Origin: Paraburkholderia edwinii
Lineage (GTDB): Bacteria > Pseudomonadota > Gammaproteobacteria > Burkholderiales > Burkholderiaceae
DNA length: 64,000 nucleotides
Assembly: GCF_019428685.1 (NCBI RefSeq)
Contig: NZ_CP080095.1
Coordinates: 558,001-622,000, forward strand
Reading direction: 5' to 3'
Of the stretch, positions 1 through 7,429 are shown piece by piece. The notes under the pieces are model-generated. The model was not told the DNA's origin, ran no database searches, and saw only the letters and a list, made by a program, of their open reading frames with translations. The stretch's first letter is position 1. Each line of letters begins with the position of its first letter. Position numbers and translations under genes: made by a program.

Positions 1-307
1 GAACATCCACGCGTCGTTTCCGGGCAAAGGCGCGACACCGGGCGCGCTCGCCGATGTCGCGCGCGTCGACGCGTTGTGGAGCGCCTGTCTCGACCAGTAC
101 GGCGGGCCGTTCCTGTTCGGCGAGTTTGGCATTGCCGATGCGATGTATGCGCCCGTTGTGATGCGTTTCAACACGTGGCAGCCGAGGTTGTCCGAAGCGG
201 CCGCCGCGTACGCGCGGCGCCTGACCAATGCGCCCGCGGTGCAAGCGTGGATTGCCGACGCGATGCACGAAACCCATACGATCGATTACTACGAAACCCC
301 TGCATGA
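1..307 (+). CDS. glutathione S-transferase family protein, C-terminal part
   Basis: Open from the window edge, in the frame whose first full codon is at base 2, to TGA at 305-307. The visible ~101 residues look like the all-helical C-terminal domain of a bacterial glutathione S-transferase: a segment reading GPFLFGEFGIADAMYAPVV carries the conserved helix and the Asp of the N-capping box, followed by RFNTWQPRL and a terminal helix ending DYYETPA. The thioredoxin-like N-terminal domain that would bind glutathione lies outside the window, so substrate class cannot be judged. The stop overlaps the cca start by 4 bp (ATGA), which suggests co-transcription and translational coupling. Confidence 0.8.
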   Translation, partial: NIHASFPGKGATPGALADVARVDALWSACLDQYGGPFLFGEFGIADAMYAPVVMRFNTWQPRLSEAAAAYARRLTNAPAVQAWIADAMHETHTIDYYETPA

Positions 308-1608
308 AGATCTACGCAGTCGGCGGCGCCATTCGCGACAAATTGCTCGGGTTGCCGGTACAGGACCGCGACTACGTCGTGGTCGGCGCGACGCCCGAGC
401 AGATGGCCGCGCAAGGCTTCAGACCGGTCGGCAAGGACTTTCCCGTTTTCCTGCATCCCGTCACGCATGAGGAGTACGCGCTTGCGCGAACCGAGCGTAA
501 GACCGCGGCCGGCTATCACGGCTTCCAGTTCTTCTATTCGCCGGATGTCACGCTCGAAGAAGACCTCGAGCGCCGCGATCTGACGGTCAACGCGATGGCG
601 CAGGAAGTGAGCCCGGACGGCGAACTGACCGGGCCGATCGTCGATCCGTTCAACGGGCAGGCGGATCTCGAGGCGCGCGTATTCCGCCATGTCGGCGATG
701 CGTTTATCGAAGACCCGGTGCGGATTCTGCGCGTCGCGCGGTTTGCGGCGCGCTTCGCCGATTTCACGCTCGCACCCGAAACGCTCGAGCTGATTCGCAC
801 GATGGTTGCGGCCGGCGAAGTCGATGCGCTTGTGCCTGAACGTGTCTGGCAGGAAGTGTCGCGCGGGTTGATGGAAAAGAAGCCCTCGCGCATGTTCAAC
901 CTGTTGCGCGAAGGCGGCGCGCTGGCGCGCGTGCTGCCGGAAATCGACGCGTTATACGGCGTGCCGCAGCGTGCCGACTATCACCCTGAAGTCGATACGG
1001 GCGTGCACGTGATGATGGTCGTCGACTATGCGGCGAAGCGCGGCTACACGCTGCCGGTGCGGTTCGCGGCGCTGACGCACGATCTCGGCAAGGCAACGAC
1101 GCCCGATCATGTGTTGCCGCGCCATATCGGTCACGAAGGCCGCAGCGTCGATCTGTTGAAGCCGCTCTGCGATCGGCTGCGCGTGCCGAACGAGTGCCGC
1201 GATCTCGCGGTGCTCGTCGCGCGTGAGCACGGCAATATTCATCGCGTGATGGAGATGGGCGCGGCCGCCCTCGTGCGGCTCTTCGAACGCAGCGATGCGT
1301 TGCGCAAGCCCGCGCGTTTTGCCGAAGCGCTGCAGGCCTGCGAAGCGGACGCACGCGGGCGGCTCGGCTTCGAGACGCGCGATTATCCGCAGGCCGAGCG
1401 GCTGCGCGATGCGCTGACGGCGGCGCGCGGCGTCGATGCGGGCGCGATTGCCGGCGCGCTTGACGACCAACGCACGGATAAACCGGCCGCGATCAAGGAT
1501 GCGGTGCATCGCGCACGCGTGCGGGCGGTTGCGCAGGCGATCGGGGAAAAGGACGGGGAGAAGGACGCGGACGCGGATGGGACGCAGCAGCGGCCGCCTG
1601 GCAACTAG
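304..1608 (+). CDS. cca: CCA-adding tRNA nucleotidyltransferase with HD domain
   Basis: A 434-residue multifunctional CCA enzyme that builds or repairs the 3' CCA end of tRNAs in the cytoplasm. The class II nucleotidyltransferase signature is at the very N-terminus: GG at residues 7-8 followed by the catalytic pair D21-x-D23 (QDRDY). RRDLTVNAMA near residue 95 is the conserved nucleotide-recognition segment, and an HD phosphohydrolase-like domain follows (HDLGK near 258), as in the E. coli-type enzyme with phosphodiesterase activity. The start MKIYAVGG is chosen because the signature begins there; the frame stays open upstream only as a shadow of the preceding gene. It overlaps that gene by 4 bp. 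Confidence 0.95.
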   Translation: MKIYAVGGAIRDKLLGLPVQDRDYVVVGATPEQMAAQGFRPVGKDFPVFLHPVTHEEYALARTERKTAAGYHGFQFFYSPDVTLEEDLERRDLTVNAMAQEVSPDGELTGPIVDPFNGQADLEARVFRHVGDAFIEDPVRILRVARFAARFADFTLAPETLELIRTMVAAGEVDALVPERVWQEVSRGLMEKKPSRMFNLLREGGALARVLPEIDALYGVPQRADYHPEVDTGVHVMMVVDYAAKRGYTLPVRFAALTHDLGKATTPDHVLPRHIGHEGRSVDLLKPLCDRLRVPNECRDLAVLVAREHGNIHRVMEMGAAALVRLFERSDALRKPARFAEALQACEADARGRLGFETRDYPQAERLRDALTAARGVDAGAIAGALDDQRTDKPAAIKDAVHRARVRAVAQAIGEKDGEKDADADGTQQRPPGN

Positions 1609-1699
1609 CGCGTTATACCCATCGCTCGCGTACGGGCGGCCGCGCTAGCGGCGAGCCGATCAGGAAGACAAGCAGCAAAAAAGCAAAAGCCGCCGCCTC

Positions 1700-1894
1700 T
1701 TAAAGCAACCGCGCAATCAACGACAACAGCATCGACAGCACGAGCGTCGACATAAACGGAAACGGGTACTCGCGCCCAAAGATCCGCAACGTGACATCGC
1801 CGGGCATGCGCCCAATACCGAATTTGCGTAGCCAGGGCCAGCATGCCGAGAGCACCGCAACGGCGACGAACGTGGTGAGCAGCCAGCGGATCAT
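1700..1894 (-). CDS. DUF2905 family small membrane protein
   Basis: A 64-residue protein with two predicted membrane segments (about residues 4-18 and 47-62) flanking a short loop reading FGIGRMPGDVTLRIFGREYPFPF. The GRMPGDV..R.G..fPF pattern is characteristic of the DUF2905 family of tiny inner-membrane proteins, whose function is unknown. The start MIRWLL is preferred over a further-upstream ATG because the hydrophobic segment begins there and family members are of this length. It lies just downstream of, and in the same direction as, the MidA-type methyltransferase gene, so the two probably form one transcription unit. Confidence 0.85.
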   Translation of the reverse strand: MIRWLLTTFVAVAVLSACWPWLRKFGIGRMPGDVTLRIFGREYPFPFMSTLVLSMLLSLIARLL

Positions 1895-1919
1895 CGTGTG
1901 GTCCTTGGGTCGGTGCGTG

Positions 1920-3119
1920 TCACAGCGTGTGAGAGCGGTCGCCGCTTGCGAACGCGTCAAGCGTGTCGTCGATGCCGCGCGAGAACGCGATCACCTTGAA
2001 GAGCTCGCCCATTTCCGCTTCCGATAACAGCTTCTGCACCGCGTTCGCGGCGGGCAGAAAGCGCGCGGCATCGGATGGATCGAGTTCGGAGAGCGCATCG
2101 GTAATGCCCGCATTCAACAGAAAGCGCGCCTGCGACGTATAGCCGAGCAGATCCGCGCCGGTATCGGTGCCCGCTTCCGCGATGCCGCTGAATTCGACAT
2201 GCGCGGTAATGTCCTGCAAGCCGGGATACAGAAACGGATCGCCATGCGCGCGATGCCGGTAATGGCACATCAGCGTGCCCTGCGCGCGTTGCGCATGGTA
2301 GTACTCGTGACGCGGAAAGCCGTAGTCGATAAAGAATGCGGCGCCGCGCGTCAGCATCCTGCAGATCGTGCGCGTGAACGCGCATGCGGCTTCGTGCGTT
2401 TCGGTCACATATTCGCCATGGTGGCCGGCTTCGATTTCGATTTCATGGAGAAAGGCGGCGTCATGTGTGGATTGCAGCGCGCGATCTTCGAACGCGAAGG
2501 CCTCGCCGCGGTAGACGACGCCACGTTCGCGCCACCCGCCGTTCGCATGCGCGAACAGGCGCACCGGCATCGCGTCGAGCACTTCGTTGCCGATCACGAC
2601 GCCGGCGAATTCGTCGGGCAATGCGTCGAGCCACCGCACACGCGCGGCGAGGGCGGGCGCCTGCGCTTCGAGCATCGTCTGCTGGCGCGCGCGCAATTCG
2701 CCGGACAGATCGACGATCGAATAGCTGTCGAGCGGCGCGCCGAGCGCGTCGAGCGCATTGAGCAGACCGGCCGCGAGCCGCCCCGTGCCGGCGCCGAATT
2801 CGATCACGTCGCGCGTGCTGCTTGCTTCGAGCGCCTGCGCGACGGGCCGCGCGAGCGTCGCGGCGAACAGCGGCGACAGTTCGGGCGCGGTGACGAAGTC
2901 GCTGCCATCTTCGGCGCGCCGGCCGAATTTGATGGCGCCGCCGCTGTAATAGCCGAGGCGCGGCGCGTACAGCGCGCGGTCCATATAGCGGTCGAACGGC
3001 AGCCAGCCGCCGGCCGCATCGATGTCGGCGCGAATCCGCTCGACGAGCGCGGTCGATTGGGCGAGCGCGGCAGCGTCGGGAGCGGGTAAACTATCGGGTT
3101 CGTGAGCCTTCGGATTCAT
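1920..3119 (-). CDS. SAM-dependent methyltransferase, MidA/NDUFAF7 family
   Basis: A 399-residue protein. The glycine-rich SAM-binding loop reads EFGAGTGRLAAGLL at about residues 105-118, followed by YSIVDLSGELRARQ and the conserved VIGNEVLDAMPV and YGFPRHEYYH stretches typical of the family represented by mitochondrial NDUFAF7, an arginine methyltransferase for complex I assembly. The bacterial substrate is not known. The start MNPKAHEP is taken from several in-frame ATGs because it leaves 13 bp to the divergent SDR gene; further upstream starts would overlap that gene. Closely spaced divergent starts mean that the promoters of the two genes must overlap coding sequence or each other. Confidence 0.88.
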   Translation of the reverse strand: MNPKAHEPDSLPAPDAAALAQSTALVERIRADIDAAGGWLPFDRYMDRALYAPRLGYYSGGAIKFGRRAEDGSDFVTAPELSPLFAATLARPVAQALEASSTRDVIEFGAGTGRLAAGLLNALDALGAPLDSYSIVDLSGELRARQQTMLEAQAPALAARVRWLDALPDEFAGVVIGNEVLDAMPVRLFAHANGGWRERGVVYRGEAFAFEDRALQSTHDAAFLHEIEIEAGHHGEYVTETHEAACAFTRTICRMLTRGAAFFIDYGFPRHEYYHAQRAQGTLMCHYRHRAHGDPFLYPGLQDITAHVEFSGIAEAGTDTGADLLGYTSQARFLLNAGITDALSELDPSDAARFLPAANAVQKLLSEAEMGELFKVIAFSRGIDDTLDAFASGDRSHTL

Positions 3120-3132
3120 TCCCGCATTGTAA

Positions 3133-4002
3133 ATGAGCGCCCGTTCCGACAATTCGTCAGTCAGCGAATCAGGCAACGCTGAGACCGGCCATAGCGATGC
3201 CGGTAGCCATCACCGCGCAGCGCCGCCGGCGCGTGTCGTGCTGATCACCGGCGCCGCGCGCCGTATCGGGCGCGCACTCGCTCTGGGTTTCGCGGCGCAC
3301 GGTTGGGACGTGGCCGTGCACTACGGCGCATCGCGCACGGAAGCCGACGAACTGATCGCCGAGATCGAAGCGTTGGGGCGCCGGACGATCGCGTTGCACG
3401 CGGACCTCGCCAACGAAGCGGAAGTCGCGCGCCTGATCCCGGATTGCACGGCCGCGCTCGGGCGTCCCGTCTGCATCGTCAACAACGCGTCGCGCTTCGA
3501 CGAAGACACGGCGCGCGACGTCGCGTACGACAAGCTGCTGCACATGATGTCGATCAATGTCGGCGCGCCGCTCGTGCTCGCGCGCATGCTGCACGACGCG
3601 ACGCCCGATATCGCGCGGGAAGACGAAACGCAGCGCAGCGTCGTGATCAATATGCTCGACCAGAAGCTGCACAACATGAATCCGGATTACCTGTCGTACA
3701 CGCTGTCGAAAGCGGCGCTCGAAGCCGCGACCGTCGCGCTCGCGCAGGCGCTCGCGCCGAAGCTGAGGGTAGTCGGACTCTCGCCGGGCCTGACGCTGCA
3801 GTCCGCCGAGCAGACGCCGACGAGCTTCGCCGCCGCGCACCGGATGACGCCGCTCGGCCGCGCGTCGCGTCCGGAAGACCTCGTTGCCGCCGCGCTGTAT
3901 CTGGCCGATGCCGCAGGCGTGACGGGCACGACGCTCGTCGTCGACGGCGGCCAGCACCTCGTGCCGCTGCCGCGCGATGTGATGTTCCTGACCGGCAGCT
4001 GA
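3133..4002 (+). CDS. pteridine-reductase-like short-chain dehydrogenase
   Basis: A 289-residue SDR with the NADP(H)-binding TGAARRIG motif at residues 39-46 and NNAS further on. In place of the usual SDR serine it has Asp176, with Tyr189 and Lys193 completing a D-Y-K triad; the spacing (13 then 4) equals that of trypanosomatid pteridine reductase PTR1 and the segment INMLDQ...YTLSK resembles it. It is followed after 85 bp by folB, which fits a role in reducing pterins (dihydromonapterin/dihydrofolate reductase-like, FolM type). The first ~34 residues are low-complexity and precede the Rossmann fold, so the true start could lie downstream. Substrate is inferred, not shown. Confidence 0.82.
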   Translation: MSARSDNSSVSESGNAETGHSDAGSHHRAAPPARVVLITGAARRIGRALALGFAAHGWDVAVHYGASRTEADELIAEIEALGRRTIALHADLANEAEVARLIPDCTAALGRPVCIVNNASRFDEDTARDVAYDKLLHMMSINVGAPLVLARMLHDATPDIAREDETQRSVVINMLDQKLHNMNPDYLSYTLSKAALEAATVALAQALAPKLRVVGLSPGLTLQSAEQTPTSFAAAHRMTPLGRASRPEDLVAAALYLADAAGVTGTTLVVDGGQHLVPLPRDVMFLTGS

Positions 4003-4087
4003 CGAGCACAGCACCTCATCGGGCGCTCACCGGGTGCTTATTCGGCGTGTCCACGGCACGCTTACCATCACGATCAGAGACGAGACC

Positions 4088-4483
4088 ATGCACTCCGCCT
4101 TCTTTCATCCGAACCTCGCCGACTGCCGCCGGCTGTTTCTGCGCAACTACGAGGTGTTCATCAACATCGGCGTGCACGATTTCGAAAAGCGCGGCGAGCA
4201 GCGCGTCGTGATCAACGTCGATCTGTTCGTGCCGCTCGCGCTGTCGACGCCGCACGAAGACAAATTGCGCGAAGTGGTCGACTACGACTTCATGCGCGCG
4301 ACGATCGCGCGCCGCGTCGAGCAGGGGCATATCCACCTGCAGGAAACGCTGTGCGACGACCTCGTGAAAATCATGCTCGCGCACCCGCACGTGCGTGCGG
4401 TGCGCGTGTCGACGGAAAAGCCGGACGTTTATCCGGACTGCGACGCGGTCGGCGTCGAGGTGTTCCGCATCAAGGACGCGTGA
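4088..4483 (+). CDS. folB: dihydroneopterin aldolase
   Basis: A 131-residue FolB homologue, which cleaves 7,8-dihydroneopterin to 6-hydroxymethyl-dihydropterin in folate synthesis. The family pattern is seen in INIGVHDFEKRGEQRVVINV, the VVDYDFMRATIARRV helix and LQETLCDDLVKIML; the catalytic lysine lies in the C-terminal STEKPD segment. Length is normal (~120-130). The ATG at 4088 follows GAGACGAGACC. It lies 85 bp behind the pteridine-reductase-like SDR, and its last 14 bp overlap the convergent sigma-like gene. Confidence 0.93.
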   Translation: MHSAFFHPNLADCRRLFLRNYEVFINIGVHDFEKRGEQRVVINVDLFVPLALSTPHEDKLREVVDYDFMRATIARRVEQGHIHLQETLCDDLVKIMLAHPHVRAVRVSTEKPDVYPDCDAVGVEVFRIKDA

Positions 4484-5015
4484 CGGCGACCTCTTCAGCC
4501 TGAGGGCATGCGGTTCTGCGCGCGGGCACGTAAGCGCGCACCGGCGGCGCGTCGTTTTCTAGTGCTTTCCTGACGGCGGCATGCGCGCGCACCAGACGCC
4601 TCTCGAGTTCATCGGTCGTCAGGCCCCAGGCCCACGCCGCCTCGCTGGGCGTCAGGCGCTCCGCTTCGACCAGGATGATCGCAATGCGCTGCTCGTCGGG
4701 CAGCATCGCGACGACCTGCAGCAGGTGGCGGTTCGTTTCCGAATTCGCGCCGATGCGTGATGCGGCGCGTGCGGTGCGCGCTGCGCACGCTTCCGGGTGG
4801 CGCACCTTCTGTTGCCAGCGCCGCAGCATTGCCGACATCAGGTTGACGCGCATCGACATATACGGTGCGCACTCCCATGTTCCGGCCTGGATGCCGTGAC
4901 ACAGGTTATCAAGGAGTTTTTCCGCGTCTTCAGGTGTCGATGCAAGACGCAATGCGAATGTCCATAAATCAGGCAGTAATGCCTGCAATGCCGCGATCGT
5001 TCGGCCGCTTCCCAT
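4470..5015 (-). CDS. ECF-type sigma-factor-like protein
   Basis: A 181-residue protein with the outline of an ECF sigma factor: an N-terminal helical part (LWTFALRLASTPEDAEKLLDNL... MRVNLMSAMLRRWQQ) aligns with region 2, and the C-terminal part (MLPDEQRIAIILVEAERLTPSEAAWAWGLTTDELERRLVRAHAAVRKAL, split here only by reading) is a clear region 4 helix-turn-helix. Region 2 is divergent, so whether it binds core polymerase is uncertain; it could be a regulator derived from a sigma factor. The ATG at 5015 has AAGGAT 8 bp upstream. It points away from rhlA across an 807-bp gap, and no anti-sigma gene is adjacent. Control of the rhl operon is only a positional inference. Confidence 0.65.
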   Translation of the reverse strand: MGSGRTIAALQALLPDLWTFALRLASTPEDAEKLLDNLCHGIQAGTWECAPYMSMRVNLMSAMLRRWQQKVRHPEACAARTARAASRIGANSETNRHLLQVVAMLPDEQRIAIILVEAERLTPSEAAWAWGLTTDELERRLVRAHAAVRKALENDAPPVRAYVPARRTACPQAEEVAVTRP

Positions 5016-5564
5016 GTTGTAGATCCTTTGACGCTATTGAGCGACTAACTAGCGGCGCGACTTGATCAGGGGTAAGAGAATCCGCGCCGGTTAAGCTCGC
5101 GTCAAGGTTGCCCGGGTGGGGCAGAGAAGGCCTGGCTATTCGATGGTGAAATGAAAGCAGTCAGGACGGCGCGAGTGCTTCGGGTGTTACTTTATTTCAG
5201 TGAACGCGCCGAAGTGAACCGATATTTTTCAATGCAAGCGATGAGTATTCTCAATGATCCCATTGCACGCAAGCTTCGCGCGAGCTGAGCGTCTGTCAGA
5301 CAAGCGGCTGACCCGGGTGTGATGTTTCGCGCAGGGCGGCTTGCATTGGGCGCAAAGAGTGTTATCTCACGCGATTTTGATTCTTGACAGGCGCGTTAAA
5401 CAGAATCCGCTCTGAATGCGGAAATTGTGATGCCGCTCGGGCTCGCTGCCTTCCTTTGCCTTTGGACCTTTGCCTTCGGGCCTATTACATCGCGATTACA
5501 TAGCGGTTCGTCACGCGCTGCACCATCCACTCCCTTACGCCCTTGTCAGGCGCATCAAAACTTC

Positions 5565-5576
5565 TTGCGTACGCAA
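5565..5576. promoter_or_regulatory. perfect palindrome TTGCGTACGCAA upstream of rhlA
   Basis: The 12-bp sequence TTGCGTACGCAA is its own reverse complement and sits 247 bp before the rhlA start. It is a possible dimeric-regulator site; no regulator can be assigned from sequence alone. Confidence 0.3.
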
Positions 5577-5668
5577 TGATATCGCCCGGCGCGATGCGAG
5601 CCGACGCGCGTTTCTCCACATCGAACTCCGCCGCCTGCAAACGCCCGCGCACGTAATAGAACTATGCA

Positions 5669-5699
5669 TTACTTACTATCCGTTATTCGTCATTAGAAT
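5669..5699 (+). promoter_or_regulatory. possible rhlA promoter
   Basis: TAGAAT at 5694-5699 matches the -10 consensus at five of six positions; the best upstream hexamer (TTACTT, 5669-5674) is 19 bp away and poor. A start near 5706 would leave a leader of about 117 nt. Weak evidence; another sigma factor may be used. Confidence 0.25.
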
Positions 5700-5822
5700 G
5701 CACGCCTGTTGCGTAAAGAGCGCCGCAGCAGCGCTCAGACGTCGCAACAGCACGCAAGCGGCCGTGTAGCCCGCTGCAGCGCGAGCGTTGGTCTTTCGGC
5801 ATTGCTTGTGGAGAAAACTGTC

Positions 5823-6842
5823 ATGTCTGTCGAGAAGCAGATCGTGCCACTGCCCAGTGGTCTGAAAATTTATGTCGAGCATCATCTATTCGACTCGTCG
5901 TTCGAAACGGTGCTGCTGGTCAATGGCGCGCTGGCGACCACCGCATCGTTCGGCCAGACCATTCGCTACCTGGGCGAGCGTCTGAATGCGCTGTGCTTCG
6001 ACCTGCCGTATGCAGGCCAGTCGCGCCAGCACAACGTGCAGTGCACCGTGCTCACCAGGGACGACGAGATCAACATCCTGATGCACCTTGCCGATCGCTT
6101 CCATCCGGCGTATCTGCTGTCTGTGTCGTGGGGCGGCGTTGCCTCGCTGTTCGCGCTCGCGCGCGGCTGCAAGAGCGTGCGCCGTGCAGCGATTACATCG
6201 TTCTCGCCGTTTCTCAACGAGGCGATGATCGACTACATCACGCGCGCGCGCGACCACATCGCCGCGGGTGAGAACGTGCTGGCGTCCCAGTTGCTCAACG
6301 ATACGGTGGGCCGTCACCTGCCGCGCATCATGAAGCTCTGCAACTATCGCTATCTGACGCGGCTGCCGCGCGACGAACTGGATCAGGTCGCGTTCCACGT
6401 GAACCAGATTCTCGAGATGGAGCCTGAGCGCTACCTCGCCGAATTCGCGCGCATTGCGTGCGATGTGAAGTTCATCAACGGTGACCTCGACGAATACACG
6501 ACGGTCGACGACGTCCGGCGCCTTGCCGCCTATGTTCACCGCTCCGAATTCGCGACGATCCGCGGCGCGGGGCACTTTCTCGATCTTGAAGGACGCCCGC
6601 AGCAGGAGCAGATGCGCACGGTGCTCCACGACTTCTTCCGCAACGCGTGCGAAACCGTTCAGATACAGGAAGCGAGTACAAGCACGAGCGACGCGCTCGA
6701 GCCGATTCCATCGCTTGCAGGCACGAATGCGCTGCCGCGTGTGTCCGTGCCTGCGCCAGTGCAGTTGATCGCGCAGTCTCCAGATGGAAGCGCGCCGGAC
6801 GCCACCGCATGTTTGCCTTCCGCCATCGAGGCCCGCTCATGA
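5823..6842 (+). CDS. rhlA: rhamnosyltransferase 1 subunit A (HAA synthase) RhlA
   Basis: A 339-residue alpha/beta-hydrolase-fold protein that couples two 3-hydroxyacyl chains (from ACP or CoA) into the 3-(3-hydroxyalkanoyloxy)alkanoate tail of rhamnolipids. It closely follows Pseudomonas RhlA: VNGALATTASF, FDLPYAGQSRQHN, the nucleophile elbow SVSWGG with Ser102 at the same number as in the Pseudomonas protein, then FINGDLDEYTT (Asp) and GAGHFLDLEG (His). The C-terminus is about 45 residues longer than the ~295-residue Pseudomonas enzyme, rich in Ser, Thr, Pro and Ala. The start MSVEKQ is chosen by alignment with the family N-terminus. First gene of the rhl operon; its stop overlaps the next start by 4 bp. 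Confidence 0.95.
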   Translation: MSVEKQIVPLPSGLKIYVEHHLFDSSFETVLLVNGALATTASFGQTIRYLGERLNALCFDLPYAGQSRQHNVQCTVLTRDDEINILMHLADRFHPAYLLSVSWGGVASLFALARGCKSVRRAAITSFSPFLNEAMIDYITRARDHIAAGENVLASQLLNDTVGRHLPRIMKLCNYRYLTRLPRDELDQVAFHVNQILEMEPERYLAEFARIACDVKFINGDLDEYTTVDDVRRLAAYVHRSEFATIRGAGHFLDLEGRPQQEQMRTVLHDFFRNACETVQIQEASTSTSDALEPIPSLAGTNALPRVSVPAPVQLIAQSPDGSAPDATACLPSAIEARS

Positions 6843-7408
6843 GCATCGCGCAAAGCATTGTCATCGCCGTCCCGTGGCTCCTGTGGCTCGCGTACTGGAT
6901 CGCGACCGCGCAAGCCGTGAAGGCCACCGCACGCAAAGAAACACGCCGCTCGCGCACGTGGCAAGCGATTCCGCTGATCGTCGGCGGCGCGCTGGTGATC
7001 CTGCCCGATCCGGTGCGGCCCGCGCTGCTGCCGGATATGTCGAGTGTCGGCTACGTGCAGTTCGCCGGTTTTGCGATGCTCATCGCGGGCCTGCTGTTCT
7101 CGGTATGGGCGCGCGTGCATCTCGGTGCGAACTGGAGCGTGTCGGTCACGCTGAAGGACGGCCACGAACTGATTCGCACTGGACCCTATGCACTCGTGCG
7201 TCATCCGATCTATACGGGTTGTCTCGTCGCGCTGATCGGCTCGGCGATGATCGGCGGCACATGGCGGGGTGCGCTCGGTGTCGCGCTGATCTTCGCGTCG
7301 CTCGCCTGCAAGGTGCGCGTCGAGGAAAACTGGCTCACCGGCCACTTCGGCGAGGCGTACGTGCGGTATCGGCGCGAAGTCGCCGCGCTGATTCCCGGTA
7401 TCTACTGA
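6839..7408 (+). CDS. ICMT/PEMT-type membrane methyltransferase inside the rhl operon
   Basis: A 189-residue integral membrane protein with about four or five hydrophobic segments. The C-terminal half carries the SAM-binding pattern of isoprenylcysteine-carboxyl-methyltransferase/phospholipid-methyltransferase-like proteins: RTGPYALVRHPIYTG, then VEENWLTGHFGEAYVRY and a final IPGIY. Such enzymes methylate carboxylates or amines of lipophilic substrates at the membrane. Start and rhlA stop overlap (ATGA), and rhlB begins 21 bp after its stop, so it is an integral part of the operon. By context its substrate could be the free carboxyl group of HAA or rhamnolipid, which would give methyl esters; this is inference. 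It is absent from the rhl operons I know from Pseudomonas and Burkholderia. Confidence 0.85.
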   Translation: MSIAQSIVIAVPWLLWLAYWIATAQAVKATARKETRRSRTWQAIPLIVGGALVILPDPVRPALLPDMSSVGYVQFAGFAMLIAGLLFSVWARVHLGANWSVSVTLKDGHELIRTGPYALVRHPIYTGCLVALIGSAMIGGTWRGALGVALIFASLACKVRVEENWLTGHFGEAYVRYRREVAALIPGIY

Positions 7409-7429
7409 TCTCCCGTCACGGTGCGCCTG

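Larger units (their letters stand above)
5016..5822. other. long divergent control region between sigma-like gene and rhlA
   Basis: 807 bp without a convincing gene. An open frame at 5470-5769 (99 codons) has no recognisable protein features. The region is less GC-biased than its flanks, contains a perfect 12-bp palindrome at 5565-5576, an isolated TTGACA at 5384-5389 without a convincing -10 at the right distance, and a TAGAAT at 5694-5699. Its length suggests a long rhlA leader or several regulator sites. I could not recognise a lux/cep-type box. Confidence 0.6.

Noticed and set aside
76..303. In-frame upstream extension of cca
   Set aside because: It is an out-of-frame shadow of the glutathione S-transferase end; the nucleotidyltransferase signature starts at MKIYAVGG.
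5384..5412. TTGACA upstream of rhlA as a promoter -35
   Set aside because: No acceptable -10 hexamer 16-18 bp downstream.
5470..5769. 99-codon open frame upstream of rhlA
   Set aside because: No protein features, no ribosome site, unusual residue content; overlaps likely control DNA.
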